A DNA stretch of 64,000 bases from Trichostrongylus colubriformis (GCA_963978905.1 OZ022258.1:49150591-49214590), one strand, 5' to 3'. Positions 12,737 through 24,634 are shown, numbered from the stretch's first letter. Program-made: numbers and translations. The notes: generated by a model not told the origin, from the letters alone.

Positions 12737-12899
12737 TATTAGGTTGTCGAAAAAGTTTTTTTCGTTTTTTTAAATACGCGCTTTTCCCTCCAATTGCTTT
12801 CCAGCAATTTCTTCCGTGCATACACATGTAGTACAAGTTCAAACGCATCTACAGGTATTATTGTCTCCCATCTGCCGCATAATCTTTTTTGGCAAAATA

Positions 12900-13797
12900 T
12901 TAGGTTGTAAGGAAAGTTCTGGCCGGTTTTTGAAATTTCAACTTCGAGAGATCATAACTCGGCTCAGGGTGCATCTTTTCTCACAGAGTGAGCACCATTA
13001 GATTCGCCACACTCTTGGCAACACAGTGCATACCTACATATCTCAATTTGATAAAGGGCTGATAATTTATATTGCGCGAAACGAAAAAAAGTCGACTCCA
13101 AATCGCCACTCTTTCTGATTCGACTGCTACTGAAGGAGCTGGCCAGATGTTTTGGGAAGTGGGGCATAGTTAGCGCTAGATCTGATGAACATGATAGACG
13201 AGTAAGGGCCTTACCCTGCAACAGCTTCAATTAGTGGAAGAGGATTTGTGAAAAATGCGCTTGCGCGGGACTGCCGTGAGAGGTCCCGCGGCACCCATTT
13301 TTTTGGATTTTTCCAAATCAAGGCCACTTGAGGTGGTCAACTGAGGTTGCTTTTTGAGGGCTAATACTTGTGGATATCCCCTGCAAATATGGACGCTCAT
13401 CGCCTTCTGCCGTTTTAGTTAAAGCGATTTGATCAATTGAAAATCGAAGCAGCTCGTTCTCACTTCTGCACTTCTGAAACCAGAGACAATGTGTTCCATC
13501 CAATGATTCACCCCCTCCTCTTGCAGTATTTACATTTGTGGTCCTCTTCGCTAAGACTCGGCTAAACAAGAACTCGTGAAGTGAAGTCATCTTAAAAGTG
13601 CCATTTTCGCAGCACTTTAAAATTTCCCTATTAATTCGAAAACCTTGTGGCATTCCAAATAAAACATATATTCTGAAAGAGCAACCTTTGTCTATCTAAC
13701 GAGCACAATATGTCAGCTGATTCATGTTGACGCGCTCTGATATTTGAATTTATCTTGTGAACGCGAAAAAGCGGCCAGAACTTTCCTTACAACCTAA
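12900..13797 (-). mobile_element. Second mariner-type element nested in the first
   Basis: TIRs start TTAGGTTGTAAGGAAAGTTC at 12900 and mirror at 13772-13797, with TA on both outer sides. On the minus strand, 13318-13653 contains a scrambled mariner N-terminal region: LHEFLF, then WFQKCRSENELL, where intact relatives have a WFQKFRSG motif. No intact frame remains. A related but more eroded copy occupies about 48650-49090. Confidence 0.8.
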
Positions 13798-13849
13798 TAT
13801 ATATATATGAGGGAGTACCTTCGGGGCATTCTACTATATGATTTCAAAT

Positions 13850-14440
13850 ATGGCCTCCAGCAATCGAATCCATTCGTCGTATAAACGCTGCATTCGAAGA
13901 GGGTTCAATGTCTGACCTTGTGATACAACTCTGGTTCAAACGCTTTCGAGAAGGCAACTACAACGTCAAAGATTTTTACTTGTTCGGACCCCCATCGGAG
14001 GTCGACAACGAGCGATTGCGGGTGCTGGCTTGCAACAGTATACTAACAGCAGACCTATACTGTCAGCAGCCGTATATTCTGGTCGCGAAAATCACAGACA
14101 AACGTCCGAACCATGACACGATTCTTTTCCTACACGATAGTGTTCGCTCACAGATAGCAAAAGCAACTCGCCGAAAAACTCTCAAGCCTGGATAGGAATT
14201 GCTGCCCCATCCACCGTATAGCCCTGATCTTGCTCCATCGGATTATCATCTTTTCCTTCCGCTATCTGACGCCATTCAAAGAAAAACCTTCGATAATGAA
14301 GCTGACATGGAACGGTGGTTGTGCAACTTCTTCATTCAAATCAAAGCTAGAACAGTTCCATGCGGTTGGCATAGCAAATTTGCATGAAAGGTGGCGAAGA
14401 GTGGTAGAACAAGATGATGATGACCCTATTTCATAGTATG
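13850..14440 (+). pseudogene. Mariner transposase pseudogene
   Basis: The first codons at 13850 (MASSNRIHSSYKRC) run into a stop and the frame shifts. QLWFKRFREGNYNVKD then matches the mariner helix-turn-helix region. A large internal deletion removes the block with the first catalytic Asp. The C-terminal part is recognisable: TILFLHDSVRSQIAKATRRK, a stop at 14193, then LLPHPPYSPDLAPSDYHLF and a frameshifted ERWRRVVEQ. Asp residues of the FLHD and APSDYH motifs are still present. Inactive because of stops, frameshifts and the deletion. Confidence 0.8.
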
Positions 14441-15345
14441 CTCTGTGTTTTGTAATAAAGTGCAAAAATGAATTGCTTCGAAAAACGAAAAAAAAATTTT
14501 TGACAACCTAATATAAAAGCCTTCATGCAGTCATATACTCTATTCTCGATTACAACACTTTCTGAACGTCTAATCATAGTAAATATGAAATTACTCACCG
14601 TTCCACCAGGGTAATTGTCCGTTTACCTACTCGAATAACCGGAAATTACTCATTCGAGTGGGTAAATGACCAGCTCAGCGTGAGTATAGGATGCTGGGTG
14701 CGGCTATGGAGAAAATCAGGAACAGCAGGCAGCAGATTTCCAATAAAGGCAATGTGGGTGGCACCATTGTGTCTACCAGGAAAGCGACTTACCCAAAAAA
14801 TCTCTTTGGGTGGCGCCACACATGTGACTTGCATCCAGAATCACAGAACCTTTTATAGAGGCGCTACGACGTGACAAGGACGCGGGTGACTTGCACCTTA
14901 TATAAGATTGGCCTATGAACCGGGGCTCTGAAGTCAATCCCTCCAAAGTCTCCAGGCTGTAGTGGCTTTTCCCGTGGATCTGGGTTAGGTACGGTGTGTT
15001 GTCCCTAGTGTATACGTGTTGTCCTAAATTGACGTTGAAATTCTAGTGAGTTGTGCCGTAGACATTTGGTCAGATACGTCATAACTTGGCTGCCTCACTT
15101 TCAGGCTCCAACGAAAGAGAACCAGCCGAAACTTTAGCCATGGAATTCGTTAACAGCCTCCGTGCAGTTCACATCAGAAAAGGACGGTTTTTATAGAAAT
15201 CTAACCAATATAAAATAATCGAAGTAGCCATATGATTTCCACCAAGAAGGTCCCATAACTTCAGAAAAGTATGACATCATCAAATTCTGAGCTGATTTGA
15301 ATACTCAGAATGAATTCTAATGAAATATATGATAAGTTCCTTGGC

Positions 15346-15414
15346 GAGAGCAGAATCTGATCCCCGGTTTCGTGGTATGGCGCTATGTATTATCCACTAA
15401 GCTATAGCTTCGTC
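15346..15414 (-). ncRNA. tRNA-like sequence (degenerate tRNA or SINE head)
   Basis: The minus strand contains TAGCTTAGTGGATAATACA, a good Pol III A-box, followed about 35 nt later by GGGGATCAGATTC, a degenerate B-box. The ends do not form a convincing acceptor stem, so this is a pseudo-tRNA or SINE head and not a functional tRNA. Confidence 0.5.
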
Positions 15415-16055
15415 TGCAAGGCAGTCATTCCAAAGAAAGCGGTAAGGTTCAAATTACAAAAAATCAACATACGAAAAAGGACAATAAGATTTATAAGGCT
15501 ATTATTGATAGGTCTGCTAGCGTAAATATAATATTTGTCTATCTATATATAAAGTGGTAATGCGACATAGTAAACCGTGATAAGTAGTAATACTGAAAGA
15601 ATGTGACAAGTGCAGGTATTACAGACCACTGCTTGATGTGTAGTATGGATTTGGATTAAGTTGAGCCGTACCAAGGAAAACGGCCATCACACTAATCCTT
15701 TCAAAGGAAATAGAGAACGGCAAAGTGGCCGCTGCCAGCGTTAATAACCAAGTAATCGGCTAATGATTTGCGGCCCTAAAAGTAGTGTGGGAGCGGCTAC
15801 TGTATGGTCCTGGAGGAAGGATCCCTATAGGGTAAACTGCGACCAGAAAAACAGGAAAATGGTCCAAATTACGATATCAGCACCGGTACGTGGTGGATTA
15901 GTCTTATACGGAAAGATTAGCAGCGCTAACGCTCCTAATGGCTTTGCTTTGAATCCGGTCTATGAAGAACGGGGCAGCGACAAGACCTAGCAGGTTTTAT
16001 TGAGTTCTAGAATAAAAATAAAATTCAACGATACATATTGGGAGATACAACATAA

Positions 16056-16149
16056 TTCAATGAATATAATACAATAATATCAATACACTGTAGGAACATC
16101 ATTGAATGATGTTCTTATAGTGTATTGATATTATATCATATTCATTGAA
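16056..16149. repeat. AT-rich ~46-bp-arm hairpin
   Basis: TTCAATGAATATRATA-type left arm (16056-16103) is nearly the reverse complement of 16104-16149. There is essentially no loop, and CATCATTGAATGATG forms the centre. There are only a few mismatches. Part of the left-arm sequence starts again downstream at 16150-16172 ('tatgatattaatacacta'). Confidence 0.75.
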
Positions 16150-18844
16150 ATATGATATTAATACACTATGGATTGATACTCAGAGTAAATAAATGAATAA
16201 GTAAATAAATAAAATAATGATGAATAAATAAACAGTTGGCGGTCATTTCTAAATAAATAAAGTAAGGACTAGGGTGAATCGAGTTGCTCACCGTTAAGAT
16301 ACATACGCCACACACTTTCCTTTCAACCTGAATGGTTACGCCGTTTAGGAAGGGGTCTAGTTCGTACATTGGGGTACAGTTGCTCGTCATATCTAAGGAA
16401 GTCTGTCTTTCACCTTTACACGGTCCTTTTCTCGCAAACGGTTACATTAAATATCAACTAAATGCAAGATTTAAAACAATATGCATGTAGGAATGACGTT
16501 TCAGTACAAACTGAACATCATGAAGGAGTCAGTCGCCTTTATTTAATAGTTTGATCGGGCAGCAAGCAGCCAATTAGAAGGGGTAGCAGGTCAAATGGTG
16601 AAATCGCTACCACTGAACTCAAATGCTCACTGAGGTGGAAAGAATTCTCACTTATCGGTCAGACACTTATTGCTAGTAAGTAATAAGATTCGATGTGAAC
16701 AACCAAGAAGTAAGCGACAAGGACGATTCATCAACCAGTGCTGAGTTTTCAAGAAGGTTTCTGCTGAGAAAGCTATGGAAATGTCTGCAAATGAAATTCA
16801 AGCTAAGCTTCATGACACTGTAAAAGTAACGAAGGTAGAGTGAACTTGACATTTTGGAAAACAAAAATCGTTTTCAAAGTTGCAAAGAAGTCACAAATGT
16901 CAATAACTGCCACGCATTGATATATTACATTTAGTACAAAAGTTTTCGTCAACACCCGTGAAGGTATAAAAAATTCAAAAAAGAGACATCCAAAGCAGTT
17001 TACGCTCCTTTCCATTCAAACTTTGTGAGTGAATGTGACCCGATCTGCAAGCGCTCTGCTGTCGCGTTTATTTTTTTTTTTTTGAACGACGCCCTCAGGT
17101 ATTTCTCAAAATCAACTCTTTGTTAGTTTTTCAAAAATATTTTATATAAACATTCAAATAATGCAAAAACTACAAATAATGAGAGATTGTAAAGGACTAT
17201 TTGGCTTTGACTTTGCATGATCTCAAAGCTATATGGAGACATGGAAAAATAATTCTCTATTCCCATTGCGCATACCGCCGCAGGGCAAATGATGGTTCCT
17301 ATAAGGACGGGGAAAAGTGCAGAAAGAATATTACCCGCCAGCAGGCAGAAATGACTCATTAAAGCTTCTGTTATTACCCCAAATTAAGGGGAATAAATTG
17401 TCCGTGAAGAATTTTCCATGAGATATATGGTCAAGTTTGATAACTGCCTTCTGGAAAATTCTTCGAAAAGTTTTTCGTATCTCGTGCCATTTCGCTGACT
17501 TCCACAAGGCTCTGTAAGTATACAAACAGGAATGCAATAAGCTCTGTGGCACGACCTAACAAACAATCTCCCACTTTTAGTATTCATAGGTGGAAATTAT
17601 TTTGTCGAAATTAATCAACAAAGTTCATATAATGTCATTATTAAACTGGTATTCTAGTCAACGGCCATCCTCTAAACACTCAAAAATCACATGAGAGACA
17701 AAAACTGGCTCTAAAACAGCCGAACAGCAAGGTAGCAAGAAACGAACGCCTCCGAAATCGCCTCGTCGTCAAACTTATCGATGTTCCTTCACGCCCTCTC
17801 ATCAGCTCCCTAATAACCGTGTTATCCCAGCGGTTGGTTTCAATTTGTACGCTTGAATGTGCGTTGAAATGATCTTACGCTTGAGCACTACACATGACGT
17901 GAGTCCCTTCGGGGGTAGTGAACCCCAACCCATTCTAATGACCAGCAGCAGCACCGCAGAACTCGATTTGCTAATTACGGAAGCCGCTCACCCACGACCA
18001 CAATGAATGACATGGTCATGGTTATGCGGAATGGCGTCAAAAGGAACAGATGGGAATCGGATTGGCAAAAGCTTCTGGACATGACGGTTCTCGAATCATT
18101 CCGCATTTCACTTCAGATATTGAGAAATTTTATTTCAGAAAATCAGCAAATGCTCTTTTTGCTGACGATTGCTTTTAAAATTCTCTCGTTCTTGAGAAAG
18201 GCCGAAAAGGAAAGTTGCAATAAAGTGAAAACCTCATCACGTGGAGCTCGTCCAGATCCGCTCGAATAAATGAATGTAGTGTAATTAACCATGTACATAG
18301 ACAAAAAAGAGCCTCCCAAAATCAGGTATACCTTCAGTTTTTGACATGAAAGTGTTTTGTTATTGATAACAAATTCAAAATAATTCGAGTGTGAGCCGCA
18401 GGTTTGCAAACGCCCTTTTCGCTACTTTCCCGCCACTACTTCGAATCTTCCCTTTTTAGATTGATTGTAAATAAGAAAAACCGTTCAACAGACCGATCAT
18501 AAATAAAAGTTCATAGATGGTCTAGCACAAAATAGGGTGATGAGAACATCAAGCTGAAAAATTCATGGAAAATTAAGTTTTAGTGAAGTTCTCTGCCAGA
18601 TCTGAGCAGATATACTTATTGGGATTAAAGTAAACTGAAAAGCGGATTCATTTCGTCAATGAGCACTACGTATTGACGTCCCCCCTTATAGATCCATTAG
18701 TTGACTCAAAGCTTACATACCTGCAATATCCACATTTGAATGCACGTTTTGAACCTTTCTGTAAAGGCATTGCTTTCAGATGCTCAGAGAATCAATGGCA
18801 GTATCTCCACACTAACTATAATAATACTTCAGAAAATAGGTAAA

Positions 18845-18961
18845 CATTAAAACAGGCATGAAACCGTGTTGCTCAGCGGGAATGACATGAGATTTGGATA
18901 GGCAGGTTGCGACCCTGTCATTGATTATCTTCTCCATCAAGTTTGCCGGAGTGAGAGTGAG
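18845..18961 (-). pseudogene. Non-LTR reverse transcriptase fragment
   Basis: The minus strand reads LTPANLMEKIINDRV, then SHVIPAEQHGF. This corresponds to the RT fingers/palm region of RTE- or CR1-like retrotransposons, which typically have 'KI...R' followed by 'l...QhGFr'. Only about 35 codons are preserved. The MITE at 18991 begins 30 bp upstream and may have split the element. Downstream RT motifs (YADD) were not found. Confidence 0.45.
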
Positions 18962-18990
18962 GCCAAAAATTACCCAAAATATTGGTACTA

Positions 18991-19737
18991 CAGGGGGTGC
19001 CAAAAAAAAAAAGTAATTTTGTCTCCTCCACCTTCGACCCCATTTAGCCAAATTACAGTAAATTCTATTGAGGTATTCTCATCCCTAGAATCAAGAGCAG
19101 ACCTCACTCTATCACTATACTCCGTGGCAGCCTCCTGCACGAGCAGGAACGGGAGCAAGGAAAGACTGAACAAGATGTACCACCTCAACTGGGCAAAATC
19201 CGAATTTTCTTCGCCCTCTTTCACAACCTTGCTGACGTCCGTTCAATCTGGGTACCTAAGGGGATTCATACCGGATGGTGTTCTTTAACATTGCGTTTTT
19301 CCCGGGTCCCCAGGTCCCTTTGTTTCCAAGAGCCAAAACGTGCCCTTACCACTGAAACCCCTCCAGAGGCAGATTTGGGCATGAAAATGATACTTCGGAT
19401 CATAGCAGCCTCGTCCAAGCAGCAGGGGCTCTGTGACTTCCAAGAACCTAAGGGCCAACCCTCAGGAAGCTTCCCACAAAAGACCTACCACGGAGCTTGG
19501 CTCCACTGTTTTTAGCGAGTTTTTAAATGTAGGTACTCCGAAGCCCGACTGCGCCGAATGAAACCTCCATATTTTTATGAACATGAACGTGAGGAGCCAC
19601 AGCTTGTTCCTGCTTTTAGAGGAACATTTCGGGAATGTTTTGCCCTAATACCTTTATCTCTTTCGTTTCCCTACGTTTTGTAAAATTGGCAGATGTGAGC
19701 CGCGGGCAAAATTACTTTTTTTTTTTGGCACCCCCTG
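18991..19737. mobile_element. Tc1/mariner-type MITE, TIR CAGGGGGTGCC
   Basis: CAGGGGGTGCC followed by an A-run and AGTAATTTTG at 18991 is mirrored perfectly at 19706-19737, about 33 bp per arm. TA flanks both ends (18989-18990 and 19738-19739). The 747-bp interior has no recognisable transposase, so it is non-autonomous. A relative lies at 57898-58537. Confidence 0.85.
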
Positions 19738-19739
19738 TA

Positions 19740-20370
19740 GATGACCACAGCCCAGTTCTTGAGTTTCTGTGTGCAAAGTGGTTCGTATGTACATGTAGAC
19801 TAGCATGTTTGTGGTATTTTCTTTTCCTTCGAAAATCAAGGGTATTTACAAGTTCGTAGTTTTGCTTATTTTTTTGTGTGGTGCACCATGGAGTATAAAT
19901 AATAAATCAATATAAATTCGAGAAAGCTACGACGAGATGTGCAAAAAGGAGAACCTTGGCTGATTCCTTATTTTACTGGACAATTAGGCAGTTATTGAAG
20001 TGAAAAATTTGTTATCTAACTATTGAGATTTATTGGTGACGGCAGTAGCTGAAAGGGTTAAAGTAGATGTAATTGATAGAAGCAGTGTTATATAATTAAC
20101 CAGTAGTATAATAGTCCAAAACGAGAGCACACTCAGCTCTAAGAAAAACACATGAACTTCAATAAATCTATTGGAGAAGAATTAATTTCATGCAGAAAAA
20201 ATCGATGATCATGATTGCATAAATGTTTCTTCAAGACGAGCTTACAAAAATTTATAAAGCAAATAATCACGGCCATTAGGGGGACGGAGCTGTGCCCATT
20301 TATCGTAGCAGTGTGCCAAACAGCATCTTGAGTTTCTCATTATGCAATGTTTGATTTACGGCTAGGTTGC
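19740..20370. other. Intergenic, no feature seen
   Basis: AT-rich DNA without recognised domains or repeats, up to the SL1-like repeat element that starts near 20381. Confidence 0.4.
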
Positions 20371-20414
20371 GCCATCATACCCTATATATAAACCAGGAGT
20401 TTGGTTTGTCCGTT

Positions 20415-20416
<2 letters not shown>

Positions 20417-20451
<35 letters not shown>
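20417..20451 (+). repeat. (GT)n microsatellite
   Basis: An almost uninterrupted GT run of about 34 bp between the AGGAGTTTGG head and the SL1-like 22-mer. It is much shorter or absent at the equivalent position of the other copies. Confidence 0.95.
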
Positions 20452-20453
<2 letters not shown>

Positions 20454-20475
20454 GGTTCAATTACCCAAGTTTGAG
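20454..20475 (+). ncRNA. SL1 spliced-leader-like 22-mer followed by GT donor
   Basis: These 22 bases equal the nematode SL1 leader except for C instead of T at position 5. The next bases are GTACGT, a splice-donor-like sequence, just as an SL RNA has GT directly after its 22-nt exon. The rest of a normal SL RNA (Sm-binding site and following stem-loops) was not recognised downstream, so this is probably an SL-derived repeat and not a working SL RNA gene. A variant copy lies at 23522-23550. Confidence 0.55.
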
Positions 20476-20589
20476 GTACGTGACACTATACAGACCCTCA
20501 GAAGTTAGCAGGAAAGGTCGAGCCAAGTGCTGGCTGGGTGAGGCGTAATGGGGGATTTGCAGAACGCACATCGACTTTGTCGATATCGA

Positions 20590-23320
20590 TTGAATCGATC
20601 GATATTGATCGAAAATATCGGCTTTGTGCAGACGGCTCATGTACCCGATCCAACGGAAGGTCGGCTCATCAGCGGGAAAGGTCGGGTCAAGTGTGGGTTG
20701 GGTGGGGAATGGTAGGAGATGCACTCATGAAAGTTGAAATTCTGCAACACACGCATCACCGATCGATATTGATTGAAAATATCGGTTTTTGTGCAGAAGG
20801 CTGGAAACGACTTATGGACCATACTATTGCTTAAGTGCCCTCATGAAAGTTGAAATTCTATAAGATGATGCATCACCGATCGATATTGATTGAAAATATC
20901 GGTTTTTGTGCAGAAGGTTGAAAACGGCTTATGGACCATAATACAGAGTGAGTGCCCTCATAGAAGTTAAAATTCTATAACATCATGCATCACCGATCGA
21001 TATTGATTGAAAATATCGGTTTTTGTGCAGAAGGCTGGAAACGGCTCATGGACCACAATACAGAGTGAGTGCCTTCATAGAAGTTGAAATTCTATAACAT
21101 CATGCATCACCGATCGATATTGATTGAAAATATCGGTTTGTGTGCAGAAGGCTGGAAACGGCTCATGGACCATACTATCGATTAAGTGCCCTCATAGAAG
21201 TTAAAATTCTACAACATCATGCATCACCGATCAATATTGATTGAAAATATCGGTTTTTGTGCAGAAGGTTGGAATAGGCTTATGGACCATAATACAGAGT
21301 GAGTGCCCTCATAGAAGTTAAAATTCTATAACATCATGCATCACCGATCGATATTGATTGAAAATATCGGTTTTTGTGCAGAAGGCTGGAAACGGCTCAT
21401 GGACCATACTATCGATCAAGTGCCCTCATAGATGTTAAAATTCTACAACATCATGCAACACCGACCGATATTGATCGAAAATATCGGCTTTGTGCAGAAG
21501 GCTGGAAACGGCTCATGTACCCGATCCAACGGAAGGTCGGCTCATCAGCGGGAAAGGTCGGGTCAAGTGTGGGTTGGGTGGGGAATGGTAGGAGATGCAC
21601 TCATGAAAGTTGAAATTCTGCAACACACGCATCACCGATCGATATTGATTGAAAATATCGGTTTTTGTGCAGAAGGCTGGAAACGACTTATGGACCATAC
21701 TATTGCTTAAGTGCCCTCATGAAAGTTGAAATTCTACATATAACATCATGCATCACCGATCGATATTGATTGAAAATATCGGTTTTTGTGCAGAAGGTTG
21801 GAAACGGTTTATGGACCATACTATTGATTAAGTGCCCTCATAGAAGTTAAAATTCTGCAACACACGCATCACCGATCGATATCGATTGAAAATATCGGTT
21901 TTTGTGCAGAAGGCTGGAAACGACCTATGAACCATACTATTGCTTAAGTGCCCTCATGAAAGTTGAAATTCTACATATAACATCATGCATCACCGATCGA
22001 TATTGATTGAAAATATCGGTTTTTGTGCAGAAGGTTGGAAACGGTTTATGGACCATACTATTGATTAAGTGCCCTCATAGAAGTTAAAATTCTGCAACAC
22101 ACGCATCACCGATCGATATCGATTGAAAATATCGGTTTTTGTGCAGAAGGCTGGAAACGACTTATGAACCATACTATTGCTTAAGTGCCCTCATGAAAGT
22201 TGAAATTCTACATATAACATCATGCATCACCGATCGATATTGATTGAAAATATCGGTTTTTGTGCAGAAGGTTGGAAACGGCTAATGGACCATACTATTG
22301 ATTAAGTGCCCTAATAGAAGTTAAAATTCTACAACATCATGCATCACCGATCGATATTGAGTGAAAATATCGGTTTTTGTGCAGAAGGCTGGAAACGGCT
22401 TATGGACCATAATACTAAGTGAGCGCCCTCATAGAAGTTAAAATTCTATAACATCATGCATCACCGATCGATATTGATTGAAAATATCGGTTTTTGTGCA
22501 GAAGGCTGGAATGGCTTATGGACCATACTATTGATTGAGTGCCCTCATAGAAGTTAAAATTCTGCAACATCACGCATCACCGATCAATATTGATTGAAAA
22601 TATCGGTTTTTGTGCAGAAGGCTGGAAACGGCTTATGGACCATACTATTGATTAAGTGCCCTCATAAAAGTAGAAATTCTATAACATCATGCACCACCGA
22701 TCGATATTGATTGAAAATATCGGTTTTTGTGCAGAAGGTTGGAAACGGCTAATGGACCATACTATTGATTAAGTGCCCTAATAGAAGTTAAAATTCTACA
22801 ACATCATGCATCACCGATCGATATTGAGTGAAAATATCGGTTTTTGTGCAGAAGGCTGGAAACGGCTTATGGACCATAATACTAAGTGAGCGCCCTCATA
22901 GAAGTTAAAATTCTATAACATCATGCATCACCGATCGATATTGATTGAAAATATCGGTTTTTGTGCAGAAGGCTGGAATGGCTTATGGACCATACTATTG
23001 ATTGAGTGCCCTCATAGAAGTTAAAATTCTGCAACATCACGCATCACCGATCAATATTGATTGAAAATATCGGTTTTTGTGCAGAAGGCTGGAAACGGCT
23101 TATGGACCATACTATTGATTAAGTGCCCTCATAAAAGTAGAAATTCTATAACATCATGCACCACCGATCGATATTGATTGAAAATATCGGTTTTTGTGCA
23201 GAAGGCTGGAATGGCTTATGGACCATACTATTGATTGAGTGCCCTTATAAAAGTTGAAATTCTGCAAGAACATGCGTCACCGATCAATATTGATTGAAAA
23301 TATCGGTTATTGTGTAGAAG
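20590..23320 (+). repeat. ~118-bp minisatellite, 23 units, each with a hairpin
   Basis: Each unit contains GATCGATATTGATTGAAAAT followed by ATCGG, which folds as CCGAT/ATCGG-type arms, then 'gtgcagaaggctggaaacgg' and 'agtgccctcat'. Cores lie near 20605, 20760, 20878, 20994, 21114, 21229, 21348, 21465 and so on to 23282. Spacing is mostly 115-120 bp. Longer exact duplications are superimposed: about 235 bp from 20637 recurs 876 bp later, and a block from about 22305 recurs 466 bp later. This indicates recent unequal exchange. Confidence 0.9.
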
Positions 23321-23467
23321 GTGTCCTTACTGTACACCACTTTACTGGATCATGTCACACTCCGCCCACTGTGGACACTGTTGACGGGCCTGCATTAAAA
23401 TGTTCGGTGTTTAGATGAAAATGTCTATAGTTCGTTCGGAAAGAGCCCAGGTGTCGGGATATCATAC

Positions 23468-23600
23468 CTCATATATAAAACAGGAGTTTGGTGAGTCTGT
23501 ATATCTGTGCGTCCACTCTTTGGTTCAACTACCCAAGACCCAAGTTTGAGGTGTAGAGGGCGTGGCCTACGGGCTTGGGTGAGAGTGAGAGTGTGTGACG
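23468..23600 (+). mobile_element. Second head of the SL1-like element family
   Basis: ATATATAAAACAGGAGTTTG at 23470 leads, after a short spacer, into an SL1-like 29-mer (23522-23550). This equals the leader with an internal 7-base duplication (ACCCAAG) and one extra change, followed by GT. The DNA beyond it is not the minisatellite but a block starting 'gggcgtggcctacgg', shared with the short element at 57726. Confidence 0.55.
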
Positions 23601-23651
23601 GGATGAGAGAGTTCGATACACGCGCTGACTTTGCATGCTTCCATGTGGATA

Positions 23652-23872
23652 TGTACCCTAATGTCAGGATGCCGCACGATGGCGAGCGGCGTGCGACACA
23701 GTGTGTGCGAGCTATGCGCGTCGCGGTAGTTGGGTCTCAAAACGATTACAACGTAATGCTAGGAGTGCGATACGCAGTTAACTTCTAATCGCTTCGGGAC
23801 TCAACAATTTAGCTCGTCCGTATTGCTTCGCTTGCGACATCCCGCAGTGCGGCATCCTGACATTAAGGTACA
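23652..23872. mobile_element. MITE with 25-bp TIRs (TAATGTCAGGATGCCGCA)
   Basis: TGTACCCTAATGTCAGGATG at 23652 is mirrored with about one mismatch at 23848-23872. The 221-bp interior contains 'gagctatgcgcgtcgcggtagttg' split around 23708, which is shared with the copy at 62395-62634. No coding capacity. Confidence 0.8.
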
Positions 23873-24634
23873 CATCCCTTCCATGTGTGACGCGCAGTAG
23901 TGTGCTCCAGCTGGCATACCAAATTGAATGAGAGTTTTAGCGCATCGGCGATTTGGCGTGCCACGTCACTCTAGCAACCGCGGTCAGTTGAACGCGGCGC
24001 GTGTCAACGCGCAGTTGGTTTCTTTTTCTTCGCTTTCCATTTCGTGATTTTCCATATCTTATCGAAAGCCGATATCTGTTATGGCAAATATCCAAAATCG
24101 CGGATGCGCCAATACTTCACCTTCCGATTAATACGTATCTTATCCTTTACGCAAACGCGCCAATTCTCTCGAATCGCGGATGCGCCGATCCGCCAGTTTT
24201 CTCAAATCGCAGATGCGCAAATGTGCTCATTTTCTCGATCGATACGTGTACTTAACTTTACGCCAATGCGCCAAAACTCTCATTTAGTTGGGTATGGCAT
24301 AACAAATTGAATGAGAGCTTTAGCGCATCGGCGCATCCGCGATTTGGAATTTTTGGCATGCCAGTCACTCTAGCAACCGCGGTCAGTTGAACGCGGCGCG
24401 TGCCAACGTGCGGTTGATTTCTTTTTCTCCTATTTCCTTTTCGTAATTTTCCATATCTTATCGAAAGCCGCACGTTGGCACGCACCGCTCCAACTGATCG
24501 CGGTTACAAGAGTGACGTGGCACGCCAAAATTCCCAAATCACGGATGCGCAAATGTTCTCATTTTCTCGATCGATACGTATATTTAACTTTACGCCAATG
24601 CGCCAAAACTCTCATTTAGTTGGGTATGGCATAA

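Larger units (their letters stand above)
12739..14511 (+). mobile_element. Degenerate mariner transposon
   Basis: Ends begin TTAGGTTGTCGAAAAAGTTT (12739) and the complementary TGACAACCTAA (to 14511). A TA lies outside each end (12737-12738 and 14512-14513), the usual mariner target duplication. Inside are transposase remnants on the + strand (13850-14440) and a second mariner-type element (12900-13797) inserted at another TA. Without that insert the element is only about 875 bp, so it is also internally deleted. Confidence 0.85.
14514..18844. other. Intergenic, no gene recognised
   Basis: Apart from the tRNA-like head at 15346 and the hairpin at 16056, no supported gene is seen. Frames at 17123-17587 (-) and 18003-18269 (+) carry no recognised domain. 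Confidence 0.4.
20381..23462 (+). mobile_element. Composite repeat element with SL1-like leader and minisatellite
   Basis: Three blocks lie in order: a head CCTATATATAAACCAGGAGT at 20381, then a GT microsatellite and the SL1-like 22-mer; a 23-unit hairpin minisatellite (about 20590-23320); and a tail (23317-23462) with 'cactccgcccactgtgg' and 'gagcccaggtgtcgggata'. Head and tail blocks recur in the same order at 23468, 26859, 27577-27758 and 27868-28080. It is therefore a dispersed family and not one locus. Internal tandem arrays with short conserved ends are known from Helitron/DINE-like elements, but no Helitron 3' hairpin-CTRR end was identified. Confidence 0.6.

Noticed and set aside
20454..20560. 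Functional SL1 RNA gene
   Set aside because: The leader and GT are present, but the downstream Sm site and stem-loops of an SL RNA were not recognisable, and the site is inside a repeat.
20590..23320. CRISPR-like regular repeats
   Set aside because: Units are about 118 bp with conserved spacers as well as repeats, and the DNA is nematode-like. It is a minisatellite.
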